From Pempheris klunzingeri (Eukaryota; Chordata; Actinopteri; Acropomatiformes; Pempheridae): a stretch of 64,000 nt of DNA. Below the pieces are notes generated by a model that saw only the letters and a program-made list of their open reading frames with translations, was not told the origin of the DNA and made no database searches. Position 1 is the first letter of the stretch. Every line of letters begins with the position of its first letter. The stretch lies in NCBI RefSeq assembly GCF_042242105.1, contig NC_092016.1, forward strand, positions 4,449,501 through 4,513,500, written 5' to 3'. Position numbers and translations under genes: made by a program. Of this stretch, positions 11,629 through 26,491 are shown piece by piece.

Positions 11629-14465
11629 TATATTATATTATCATGTATTATTTACATGTAATAACATTAGAGATGCAGAGTTGTATAATATCTATATTAG
11701 AGCCAAATTCACTGGTCAATTTTATAGCGTATAAGTCAGCCAATAGGTAACAAGAAATTGTGGTACATAAATGCAGAATAGAAGCCTACTAAATGGTTCT
11801 ACTATATCATGTTTATCTTGTGTTTTCTATCTTAAAAATATTAAATACCATTATAACATTTCTAAATAAGCTTGGCCATGTGGTAATGAGGCTACAATTG
11901 ACTTATTGACTGTATTCTCATATATATTCATCTCCATGGTGCCGTTAGCATCTTTCAGCTAATTGTTTTGGTTTTTGGGTCACGCTCATTGTTCTCATCT
12001 ACAGCAGGCAGCTGTTTCCAGTAGAAATCACTGATGATTTCACTGTAAACTACCTGCTTAGCGCCCAACTGTACTGGGGCATTTAGCGGCTAAACAGCCA
12101 TATATTTCCATCAGGAGTTGGTAGAGACCAAAAACAGAGCTAAAAGAGAGTGAATATTGGACCTACATACTGGTTGGTCAGTAAGTGCTGGATGTATAGG
12201 CCTCATTTAGCAACTTCCATCATATCAACGTAAAAGGTGATGATATGTCAATGTTGTGTTTGCAGCTGGTTTCTGCTGCCCTCAAGTGGGCAAAAAATCA
12301 ATTACTGCAGGTTTAAGTTTCCAACTCGTTTAATAAGACACATGGTCGAATGTCTGTATCATTATTAACAAGCAGTTTTAAGACCACTGGTAAATGAATG
12401 AGAAATGATTTGATATGACAACAGGTTTGCCTACTATAGAAACTTAATTTAACATTTCTAATAGATGAGTATTGTAGCTCTGACTCTATCCCCACACTGT
12501 CAATCCAGATGAGGATAATAAAGTCTGATGATATTATTGAGTTTACAACAAACTAATTTACAGTATTAGAGGCTTTAACAGCTATTTAAGAGGAAGTGCA
12601 CAAACATAATTTCAACATTTAAACGACCAGAACCGAATAGCAAGGAACAGAAATAAATGTGTGGCATCAGCGTGAGGCTCATTGAACTGAGTCAGAAATC
12701 AGACTGATGTATCACACAGCAGACTGACTTTGGTGTCAAACATTCATCGACTGGGAAAAACCTAATTGTGTGGAAAAATCTGATCAGAAGTTGACAACGA
12801 AATGAAATGGGTGACTCATGACAAAGCCGAGCTTTAACCTCTCCCAAATAGTTCCAGCTCTTGTGCTGTCATCACAGGAAAAAAGATTGACAGACACTAA
12901 CTCAGATCAATCAGAGGGTGTCAGTTGATTTGCTGTATCAATTAAGGTTTTGACTTTTTTTTTTTTTTTTGCTGCTGTCCAACAATATTTTGTGGATATT
13001 AAACAGATCAGCACAGTGCTATGTGACATAAGACAATGCTCTCATCTCCAAAAGTGACTACTCACATTAGTTTTATTCCAAAACTGCAGTGCTAGATGAG
13101 CAAATGCAATCAGTGCTTAAATGTTTGCTGGAGAGCCAAAGTAATGATTGGATGTCTCCATGTAGGCTTGGCATCATCAGATGTTTCTGCATTGACACAG
13201 ACACGGGATGACAAATGAACAAATGGTTCTGGTGCATTAGTTCTCAAATTAGCTCAGGCTGTGTTATCGTAATAGCGTCAGACATCTTTACATTACTGTA
13301 TTTCCCTGCTATCCAGAACAATGACGAGGAACAATTGTGATTTCAAATCACTAACACAGATGGAAGCCTCTCTGTCTGCTTAAAGAATTTTAATCACAGT
13401 TATTTTCTCATGTATTTGCAGCTTGGGTGAAATCTATTTTGCTTTAATTAAAACAAGAGAAAATGTGCATTAAGCAGATTATTGCTGAGCTCAGTGCTTC
13501 CAGCCCCATAATAACCCAACTTGACAGACTTAGGGCATCTTATGAACAAAAATGGGCGTCAGGCGTGACAAATGATTGTTATTTCCCCGTGTACGGTATC
13601 AGAGTCATCATTTTTTGCCTTCTCTCGTCTTGTATGACAAATTCCACGACGTGGAATCATGACGTTGACCAATAGGAGCTCAGAACGCTTTTGAACTGTC
13701 AACATGACAAAGCAAAAGATTAGATATGTTGTTTTTGAACTTCAGATGCTAATGTTTGCTTATATTCTTGTTCCAGGAAGTCTTCCCAATGACATCACAC
13801 AATATTGCGAGCTGTCCTTCAAAGCTCATGTTAGCATTTGGGAAATTTTTTGGGAAAATACATTTCAGAGCCGTGGTATAAAAGCACTTTAGAAAGCCCT
13901 GAGAATGTTTGACCGGTTTAACACACACGTGTAAGACGCTGAGATGCTGTAGCCATTTCTTGTAACACTTTGGAAAGTGTACTTTGGCCGATCACTGCCA
14001 AAATATTCAGCTTACTTTGGTTTAGAAATATCTTGAAGTGCTCTCCATCAAGCACAGACAGCTTGTTGGGCTTTCCACTGCGTTTTCTGCTTTTAACTTG
14101 AGAAGAGGAGGGAGGTGTGGTAGCCAAATCTGAGTTGTTCTAGCCGTCTCTCATGATCTCAGTAACTGAATGGCAAATAAAAAACGTCATTTTGCTTTTT
14201 AGTGTGGTAATATTTAGTGGTACTCTAACTCTAGATGGGCTCCAGGTGAATAGCTTCACGGGTAGCTAAAATCTGAAGTGTGTATGTTAATGTATGTATG
14301 GGGATCTCATGCTCCCGTGGAAAAGGTTTATCCTGATGCATTGCGTGTATTTGATACAGTTACAATACTTTTTGTATTGTACTTTTTGTTTTAAAAAAGG
14401 GACAGACTATTTAATAGTGTTTTATTGTGTCTAAGTTTCTGTTCAATTTTGTATTTTAATATTTT
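10811..14465. other. Intergenic desert with an AT microsatellite
   Basis: AT-rich. Contains poly-A followed by (TA)n and TATTA repeats at about 11584-11640, and a T-run near 12955-12970. An open frame of 69 codons at 13918-14127 (minus) starts MATTPPSSSQ and is not recognised. No exon was identified. Confidence 0.5.
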
Positions 14466-14560
14466 TTATTGTTGTGACGACCTCTGTATCGCACTCTGGC
14501 ACAACACTTTCCTCCGGGATAAATAAAGGCGGTCTTATTCTTATTCTTATTCTTACAATG
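14466..14560 (+). mobile_element. LINE-type 3' tail ending in (TTATTC)n
   Basis: CCTCCGGGATAAATAAAGG is followed by tandem TTATTC units. This is the typical 3' terminus of 5'-truncated fish LINE copies of L2-like type. Only the tail region survives; no coding part was seen. Confidence 0.65.
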
Positions 14561-15999
14561 TGTATTTTTAATCTTGTATCACTTTCACCCATCCCTCTAA
14601 CACTGAATGACAAAAAGATTTCCCTGCTGCTGATGCTGAAGTCAGTGGGCGTCCTCCTCTGAGAGATCTCAGAGACCAAACTGGAAGAGCAGCCAGCAGA
14701 ATTTACTGTTCATCTCTGAATTTTGACTTCCACCACACTTTATTCTGAAAATGAGTATTAATGAGCAGAGCTTGTGTTGGAATATGTTCTTCTTACAGTC
14801 TTTCACCTGCCACAGCTTTTTCCAACAAAATGAACTAAATGGAAGTCCAACCCTCTTCTGTCACGTTGTATCTGTGTGTATCTACAGTAAATTTGTCTTG
14901 GGAAACAGTTTTATCATCATTTTAACCTTTAACCTCTCCAGTAAGAGTGCTAAAAAAAAGTTGAAAACTTCTATTCTGTGAGCTGTGGTCAGATGCAATC
15001 AGAACATTAAAATGATGGATTACGGTACTGCGCCACTGGTGTGGGTGCATTTCCTGGCATTAAAACAATGAAAATGATGGATAGGAAAATTGTAATCACT
15101 GTTAACATAATGACTGAAATCAGCTTCTTCCAGGACGGCGTTCCCTTCTCGCACTTTTCACAGCAACATGATTACTGCTAGCCGACATTTGAGTGACTCA
15201 AAAGTCAGTGCGTATGTGTGTAATGCTTGCTGGCATCAGGTGGTTTAAAGTGAGCTTCTTCCATATTGACATGAGATAACATATGTATGTAATTCCTACA
15301 TTAGCTGTCTATTCTTAGGCTCATAAACTGAGCAAAGAGACTAGCTATCTAACTACTGATATTATTAAGTGTCGCACAATGTACTGCTTTTTTTTTTTTG
15401 AGCCAGAAAAAGCCTCTTCAGCCATTTGCTACTGAAATGCTGCATAAGCGCTTTCGTCAACACCAGCGAACGGACGGCAGCGAACAGAATCTCTGCAAGA
15501 CTCCCACCTCACCTCGCCGCTCACACGTATGCTCTGGCCTTTGCTGTAAGGAAATGTTAACGTCAGTGATGACATACAGTATTCAGACCCATAAAACAGT
15601 GCCGAGGGGAGGGGCTGAGGTGGCTTTCCTCATTTTGCTGTGACGCTGGTGACCCCTGACCCACCTTGTTATAGGATGGCTGCCAGCTTAATGCAACCTT
15701 GGCAGAGCTGCCACCTTTCCCGCTCATTAGTCCAGTCATTTTCCAAGCTAAGACACATTGCTGACCTATTTTAAGCAACAAGGCGTGGGGGTTGTGGGAT
15801 ATTTTGCCACACAGGATGCAAAATTAATTGTATATTAAAAAAATATATGCTTGGGTGTACACTGCTGATGTGTTGCTATCATTCATTACTCAACGAAACA
15901 TAAGGGAATTCATGAAGCTCTCAAACCAGCAGGGCTTCACTCTTTCCCCATGTGATTAAAACAAACTGAAAACCATGAATGGGTGGAGGAATGAGAGCG
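14561..15999. other. Intergenic, no gene seen
   Basis: Nothing beyond scattered short frames and a T-run near 15388-15399. Confidence 0.5.
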
Positions 16000-16340
16000 C
16001 TCACACTCTCTTCTACTCCTTGAAACACCTCCGCCTCCATCTCCCCCGCCACCACGTGCGAGCGCAGAGTCCACAGCGTGGCTTGGACCCATCACACAGT
16101 GACTCAGGCTGCTCTCCATTTGAAAAATTAAACGGGGGGCCGTTTGGCAGAGTTAAATGAGGCCCCCAGGAAAAAAACATGCTGAGCTCAGCACGGCTCC
16201 TACAATCTCAATCACAAAGGAGGAGGTTGGCGCGCTGATGTAATGGCTGCCGCCGTGCTGCTGCTGCCTTGGCAGAGGAGGAGAGCTCGTCAGCACAGCC
16301 CTACTAATTCACCCACCCACCCTACTCCCCCCTCCCCGGA
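16000..16340. promoter_or_regulatory. Candidate regulatory non-coding block upstream of psma1
   Basis: GC-richer, repeat-free island in an AT-rich desert. It holds a CACGTG E-box at 16053-16058, an inverted pair GGGGGGCC / GGCCCCC around 16134-16167, and a GCTGCTGCTGC run. There is no coherent reading frame. It may be a long-range enhancer; the target is unknown. Confidence 0.3.
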
Positions 16341-17154
16341 TCAAGGGTACATCAGATATCATTAACAGAGACAAAAAGCCGAAGCTTAAAAACAGACACA
16401 GACAAGAGGATGATGCCATTAGTGGGCATTTCTCTGACTGCAGAGCAATTCCCCCTCACTAAAACTAAAAAGTAAAACTAGTTGTAAATTAAATTACATA
16501 ACAATAAAAACTAGAAAAAATGAAAACCAACTGTATATTGTGTATTTCTAAAACAAACCAAAATGGAATAAAAATCTACAGAAATGTTTTTAGTCTTTGT
16601 CTGTTTGGTCAAATGTGTCAACAGAAGCAGCCTGAGGAGGCGTCGGTGCAGCTGGTTACTGACGCGGGGAAGTCTACATGACTGGGAGTCAACTGGGTTT
16701 GTATTATAAAACCAATTCTGAACTTATTCAACCCTGACAAATACCCCCTTATTATGATAAAACTGAAATGAGTAAAAACTCAACTAAAACTTAACATTTT
16801 AAACAACAAAAACTAAAGTTAAATGAGCAAATGCATTCTGGAAACTGACAACAAAAATTAAAGACAAAATGAAAATAAAAAGTAATGAAAAATACAACTA
16901 TAATAACTCACACGCTATTAAAAGTGACTTAACACCTAGAAGAAAAAAAAAAACGTCTATATAAGTTTGAATTTAAGTAAGAATTTGTTGAGCCACCGAG
17001 AATACGCAGTCTGCATGTATGTGTTAGGAGGGATTGAGGTTCACAGCACCTGTGGAAGGCATCATTTATTACAGGCTCACTGGTAAAAACCCACCACTCA
17101 CTTATCAGCATCCTGCAGAGCTTTAACATCCTCTGCAAGACCCAGAAAGGGCTC
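16341..17154. other. Intergenic, no gene seen
   Basis: A-rich sequence with many AAAACTAAAA-like words at 16460-16900; no gene, RNA or clear element boundary. Confidence 0.5.
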
Positions 17155-17318
17155 AGCAGTGGTGGAATAAAGTACTCGGATCCTTTGTTTAAGTAAAAGA
17201 AGAAATACGACGACATAAAAACACTCAAGTCCTCAAGTCCTGAGTTTAAAAGCTCACTTCAATGTGAATATTAGTGCTAAAAGTATGAAAAGTGAAAATA
17301 CATCTGATGCACAGTTGC

Positions 17319-17320
<2 letters not shown>
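17155..17320. repeat. Dispersed repeat fragment (AAGTACTC-type, hAT-like)
   Basis: Begins CAGTGGTGGAATAAAGTACT and continues CGGATCCTTTGTTTAAGTAA, matching the terminal words of the copy at about 53305 (GGTGGAGGAAATATTCAGAT). It is followed directly by a GATA microsatellite. Confidence 0.6.
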
Positions 17321-17375
<55 letters not shown>

Positions 17376-17376
17376 G
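17320..17376. repeat. (GATA)n microsatellite
   Basis: About 13-14 uninterrupted GATA units. Confidence 0.97.
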
Positions 17377-18840
17377 TGACAAATGCAGGTTGCTGCTGGT
17401 TGAAATGTGTTGATCGTCATAAAGAAACATTCAGAAACTTATCAAGATGAGTCAGTTTTCAGGCTTTATACAGATTTATTGGTTCGTCTCTAAAACCAGA
17501 TCCATTTTAAGTGACTGCTACCTGAAAACGTTGAAGGACAACGCTGTTGTTTTAAGGATTAACGTTGATATTTCAGTGGGCTGAAAGACAAGTCTGTCTG
17601 ACATGGGGGCACTTTCCCAAAGACAGAAATCAAGACTGTGTGTCTGTGATGCAGGTGGCATCAGCGGCCGCTTCATTGATAATAAATAAGTTGCTGACTT
17701 CAACAAAGTCCAGTTGGCTGTCTACGGAGGAGAGGCAGGTCTAGTACTCTAGTTTAAAGGTCATGTGTTACCCCTCCAGTTTTACAAAAGCTCAGTGGAT
17801 GAGAATTATCGACTGAAGTGCTCCGTGGCACAGAAATAACATATGTGAATTATTAAAATGGGTGGCATTTACCTTTTAAAGAATGAGACACATGAACTGC
17901 TGCTGACTTCTTTTTACAACATGAATTTTGAGTTTGACTTTTTGCAAATGTTGACATCATGGGGTTTTTTTGCATTGTTTATTTATTTACCTGTAAAATT
18001 CAGTTAGTGGATGTTTTAGTTTATTTGACATTTAAGAATGAGCTCATAAATCACACGCAGCTGAAATAGCAGCTGTAGTAACACAATACAAGTCAGCTCA
18101 GAAAACAGAACTGAGCTAAACCGCATCAGTTCTGTGCAAATCTACTACATTTAATCTAAAAGGAAACATCTCAGTGTAGATTTCATCACACTTCTCCATA
18201 TCTGACATGAAGAAACATCTACAAAGGAGCATTAAAAAGCCAATTCTGCTGTCTACAGAACAACTAGTTCATCTTCCCCCTGGAACATTTGATGTGCAAC
18301 AGGACTGTGTGTTTCTAGTCAGTGTTCACAATAATATGATGCAGGCAGCCTCTTCTTCTAATTTACTGCTGCCACCCAGTGTTCATGTACACACACTGCG
18401 TCTGTGGCTCTGCGGAAAAAGAAGGAAAAAATTACTTTAGACTGCAACTAAGCTCCCGATGCCGATAAGGAATAAAGATATTCCTTATCCTGCTGAAAAT
18501 AATAAAACTCTTTTATTTGGGTTTTGGAGTTTTATACAAATTCCCTAACTTTAAATTAGATTTTTAGTCAGTAATTCTTTTCTAATTACCAAATAATAAT
18601 CTCCAACGCTATACAAGTGTGAAATTGTAAAATTATTGCTGTTTTTGGTGATTGTGTTGTTTATCTGACGTGAAAATCAATACAAACAAATTCACTGTCA
18701 GCTTTTACTGATAAATGCAACCGTTTAATATATTCAGTTTTTCAGTGTAATGGGGATGAATAATTTTAAATAAATTTTTTTAAAAAATGTAATAAAATGA
18801 AATAAATTAAATGAAAAAAAAAAAGGCCGATCTTTCTTTG
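17377..18840. other. Intergenic upstream of psma1, with a short perfect hairpin
   Basis: AT-rich. Positions 18464-18489 form a perfect 11-bp stem (GATAAGGAATA / TATTCCTTATC) with a 4-base loop. No gene was recognised. Confidence 0.5.
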
Positions 18841-18958
18841 ATCGATCACTGATTAGAAATCGGGGCTCTGCTGTTTTCCCTGACGTCGCCTCCAGGAAAA
18901 TAAATCAAGATCAGATCAGTGCTCAGGCGGAGGAGACGAGACACTTTCAGAAGCAGAG
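18841..18958 (+). promoter_or_regulatory. psma1: psma1 promoter and 5' UTR region
   Basis: Sits directly upstream of the psma1 start codon. It has no TATA box, contains a TGACGTCG CRE-like site near 18880, and is GC-richer than the DNA further upstream. This fits a TATA-less housekeeping promoter. The transcription start was not determined. Confidence 0.5.
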
Positions 18959-22450
<3,492 letters not shown>

Positions 22451-22676
22451 GTCAGCACTTCCTGTTACCCGGAGAGGGCGGGCACAAACCCAGACCAACC
22501 TGATGCTTACTGCAGCTCACCAGAGTCATCTGTAGAGGGGGAAGTTGTTGTTGTGATGTGCCACTTCTAAACTGTTAATCCAAAATATTCTCTGCTAACA
22601 TCAGCCAGTGTGATGTTGCTTTTGTATGAGTAAATTGTACCATTATACAAGTAATAAACTCTTTTTTTTGAGTTGT
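22451..22676 (+). other. psma1: psma1 3' UTR with polyadenylation signal
   Basis: AATAAA at 22653-22658, followed by a T-rich stretch, ends a 3' UTR of about 220 bases. The next gene, ric3, ends on the opposite strand about 185 bases further on. Confidence 0.75.
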
Positions 22677-22864
22677 GCTGCCACTATTCATTACATTAGT
22701 TGCCCATTTTATAAACACTTAGCTGGTTTAGAGTGAGCACTACTGCAACAATATCTAGATGAGCGACATTGCAGGCAACAAACACGTAGATTCAAGAGTC
22801 TGAGTCTGTTTTTACAATATTAATTAACAATTTAGGGTAAAATAAATGAAACGAGAAGCAAGTT

Positions 22865-23817
22865 GAGAACCCAGAACATTTTATTGAAGTTATTCACAGG
22901 ATCTTCATCACTGATATGCATAGCCAGGTGCTCTTCTAAACAGTGAATAAATAAAATTCAGTTTATAAAAGTAAAAATCTTAAAATAACTTTAGAGCACA
23001 AGACGGCAGGTTTGTTTAAAGCTTAAAATGTTACAGAAAAGGTTTCTCCATCACAAACACCGAAGAGAAGACAGACGGGGGAACTAGGATACTTTTTGTT
23101 CCCTTTAAGGAAGGTGTACGTGTTTTATCTCTCGTCTGTAAACATTTTCATCTTGGACATGAAGACGGCAGGAAGTTTTTTACGTGACGAGTTCAATAAG
23201 TCTGTTTTGTGAGATATTCTGACAAAGGTGAGAAAAGGCACAAACAACCTAGTAAATTACAGTGATACCAGTAACAGGATCAAATTTAATCAGAGCTTAT
23301 CTCCTCAGCACCCTTAACCATCGTACTCTCCGCCCACATGACACTGACTAAATGAGTCCTAAAATGATTTAATCTGTAGAAGAAACATGTTTGTAAAGTG
23401 ACCTGGTTCAGTCTTGTTTGCTTGTCATTTAATATATTTTCAAACCACCTTTAATTCAAGCACAAAGAGGAAAGAGGCTCCATTATAACTCAGCTCTCCC
23501 CTGACTGGACGAAAATACTGAGTTTATTCACAGCGACGCCATCTGTGACTGACAGGAGTCCTGGAAGCATCTTTACGTTCATTTAAAGTAAATTAAAAAC
23601 TAGAATTTTATAAAAGAAACCCTGTTTTTTTTTCAGTTTTGGGACTAAACTATTCTTATTCCTTTTTTAGCCAAAGGGTGGAGCTGATATTAGAGATATA
23701 AAACTGTCCTATTAACACATTTTTCATGCATCCACCAGCTTCCATGCTTCTGCCCATCTCATGAGAACAGATTTAAAAAAAAAAAAAAGAACAAGCTGTC
23801 CTTCACCCACCAGGAGG
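22865..23817 (-). other. ric3: ric3 3' UTR with polyadenylation signal
   Basis: On the minus strand AATAAA (plus-strand TTTATT at 22880-22885) lies about 935 bases past the ric3 stop codon. The stretch is open-frame-poor and AT-rich. It is the best candidate for the ric3 3' UTR; earlier poly(A) sites cannot be excluded. Confidence 0.6.
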
Positions 23818-26443
23818 TCAGTGTGAGGCTTTCTTCGCTCTCCTCCTCTTGTTCCTCCGTCTGACCGTGCTGCAGGAAGTCTCCGTCTCCGCTGGCCTGG
23901 TGAGGTCCTCCATCTTCTCCTGCTCCATCATGGACGTCATCTTCAGCGAGAGCTCCAGCTCCTTCAGGACTCCAGGGAGGTCCACGTCTGGGACGCCCAG
24001 ATCGATTTCACCTCCTCCCTCCTTTTGTTCATCCACGTTCGCGCTGCCTAAATCGCTCTCTGGCTCCGCATCCTCTTCACGTGCTGCTGTAACATCACCT
24101 TCTCTCACAGCGTCTGGATTCAGATCCTCTTCTTCCTCGGCCTTCCCTCCACCTGGAACGTCCTCGGAGGTGTAGTCCAGGTCGGCGCCATCGGCTTCTG
24201 TCCTCTCAGCCTCCGTCTGTGGACTGCAGTTCTGCTCATGACTGTGCTGACAACAGCAGCGGGAATGTTCCCAGTACTGTGGAGGCTCCTCGGGATCATC
24301 TGCAGACACTTCAGACACATTTAATGAGTCATTAACTGATCGACATTTCTTCAACTGACTGATCAAACCCACAAGACAAAACACAGAACAAACACAAAGC
24401 GAAAAAGGTCACTATTAGATGATGGATTTAACCACAAGCACTTGAATGCACCATTTCTTTTTTCGATGATTTCAGGTGCTAAAAAACTGTTTCTGCTTAC
24501 AAGTCAGATGTTTTGAAGTGGAGCTGTATGAGGTACTTATCCATAGTCAGCGTATTAACCACAGCAGACTATTTTGATCACTTTATATTGCTGCCAGGCA
24601 GCCTTGTTGACAAAGAGATTAAGTTGCTCTTTTTCGTTCACTTCAATGCCACCAGACCTCATTCACAAAAACAGAAATTTTACCTTGCAAACCACAGGAG
24701 TTGATACTCTGCCATTGCCTCGATTGATTAGTTTGCTTGTGTTATTGTGTGATTTGGGTGTTTTGAATGGTTATTTTGGATCTGAACTAACTTGTTAGTT
24801 TACTGATCTAGGCGGTGGAAGCACAGCAAACCCCTGTGTTCTGCGGTGTAAAATTGCTGTTTTTGTCAATGGAGTCTGGTGGCAAGTGAGCAAAGAGAAA
24901 AAGCGAACTGCTTCAGTTTCCCTTCAGAAAAAGGGAAGGCAAGATAAAGCAGTGAAAATATTGTAAATATTGTGCACACTTAAAATTATGTCTTTTTTTC
25001 CAGGTAGGACTTTTTTTAGTGGCCAAAATACGCTTTGCTGCTTTGCTCAGTGTCTCCTGCTTCCTCCAAACTTTGGGTGTGCTGATCTATGGGAGATAAT
25101 ACACTAACAATGGATAAGTACCTAATATAAGCCCACTGTAATAAGATGAAATACTGTCTGGTTAGCAGGTAATACTTTGATGTTAAAGAGTTGTGGGGAA
25201 AATGGAAATCTTCTCTCATTATAAACTGTGAGCGGACAGTGTTCCTGTACCTCCCCAGTCGTCCTGGGTCTTCTCCGGAGCGATGCTGTCCACCAGCTGG
25301 CCCTCCTGCATCACCCGAGTTATCTCCGTCAGCTGCTGCAGGAGGCTCTCCTCCTGATCTGCCATCACCCCCTTCACCCTGAAACACAGACAGAGCGCTC
25401 AACGCTCCATCCATCAGCTGTGCAGCATTTTAGTGCCTTTAATCATTTATGGTGTGAGTGTGTAAAGTCAAGCAGATCTGTTTCCTTTATTCTGCCTTAA
25501 ATTCGCACATTTACCCACATTAGTCATACGTTTCCTTACTAATGATCAGTTTATGGTGTGGTTTTAGCACTGATCAGCATGAAATCTATTTTAGACATTT
25601 CCAGGAATAGTTTGATATTTGTGAGGATGTCAAAAAGGCAACAGACTTACATATTTTAAATATTGAAAATGATTAGATAAGCTATTAACAGACAGAACAA
25701 ATACTTTCACGTGTCCTAACTACAGCCTGCCAGAATAACTAATAATCACACATAATCTCTATAGCACGACTTGTAAACCAGGTTCTCAGTATAAAAAAAA
25801 TAAAAAAAAACAGGCTTAACTCAAAGATCAACAGAAGCAGGAACACCAAGCACAAGATGATCACTGAAGCACAAAAGGTACGATGACAAACTGGCACAGA
25901 GAAGGAAACACACACACTAAACACGACTGGACGGGGAGGATGATGAGGGACAGGTGACACTGATCAGGCAGTGACACAGACGTACCTGAAACGATGACAG
26001 AATGAAAGAAACAATGGCGGACGCAACCCAAGAAGCAGGGCGAGACGTCACACCGCCGTGCAGTAATAGAGATCGATTTACAGAACCACAGGGTTCATCT
26101 TTACTGCACGCATGTCAGTAAATAAGGTAATTAGCTCAATCGAACTAGTCTCTCCTGTCGGGAAAAGAGCGACACACACACACACACACACCTGCCAGGA
26201 CTGTCGTGGGCGTTGGAAACGATATTCTCCATCACCAGCTCCGTTTCCCTCAGTTTCTCCTGCAGCTGAGCCAGTTCAAAGTCAGCTGGGGGGGGGGGGG
26301 GGGGGACACAGCGGGAAGAAATAAGGGACGAAGGGAAGAAGTTAAAAACACAATCTGGGCTCAAACCAACAACAGTGCATCAAATATAAATAACCAACAT
26401 GAATTTATTTCTTCTTGCGTTAATGGACTTTAAAGATGAACGT

Positions 26444-26491
<48 letters not shown>

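Noticed and set aside
13918..14127. Open frame MATTPPSSSQ..., 69 codons, minus strand
   Set aside because: Plausible-looking composition but short, single, unmatched to any family I know, and without splice partners. Worth a database search, not an annotation.
2051..18840. CYP2R1 or PDE3B exons between calca and psma1
   Set aside because: Expected from human gene order, but no heme-binding (FxxGxxxCxG) or phosphodiesterase (HDxxH) motif was seen on either strand.
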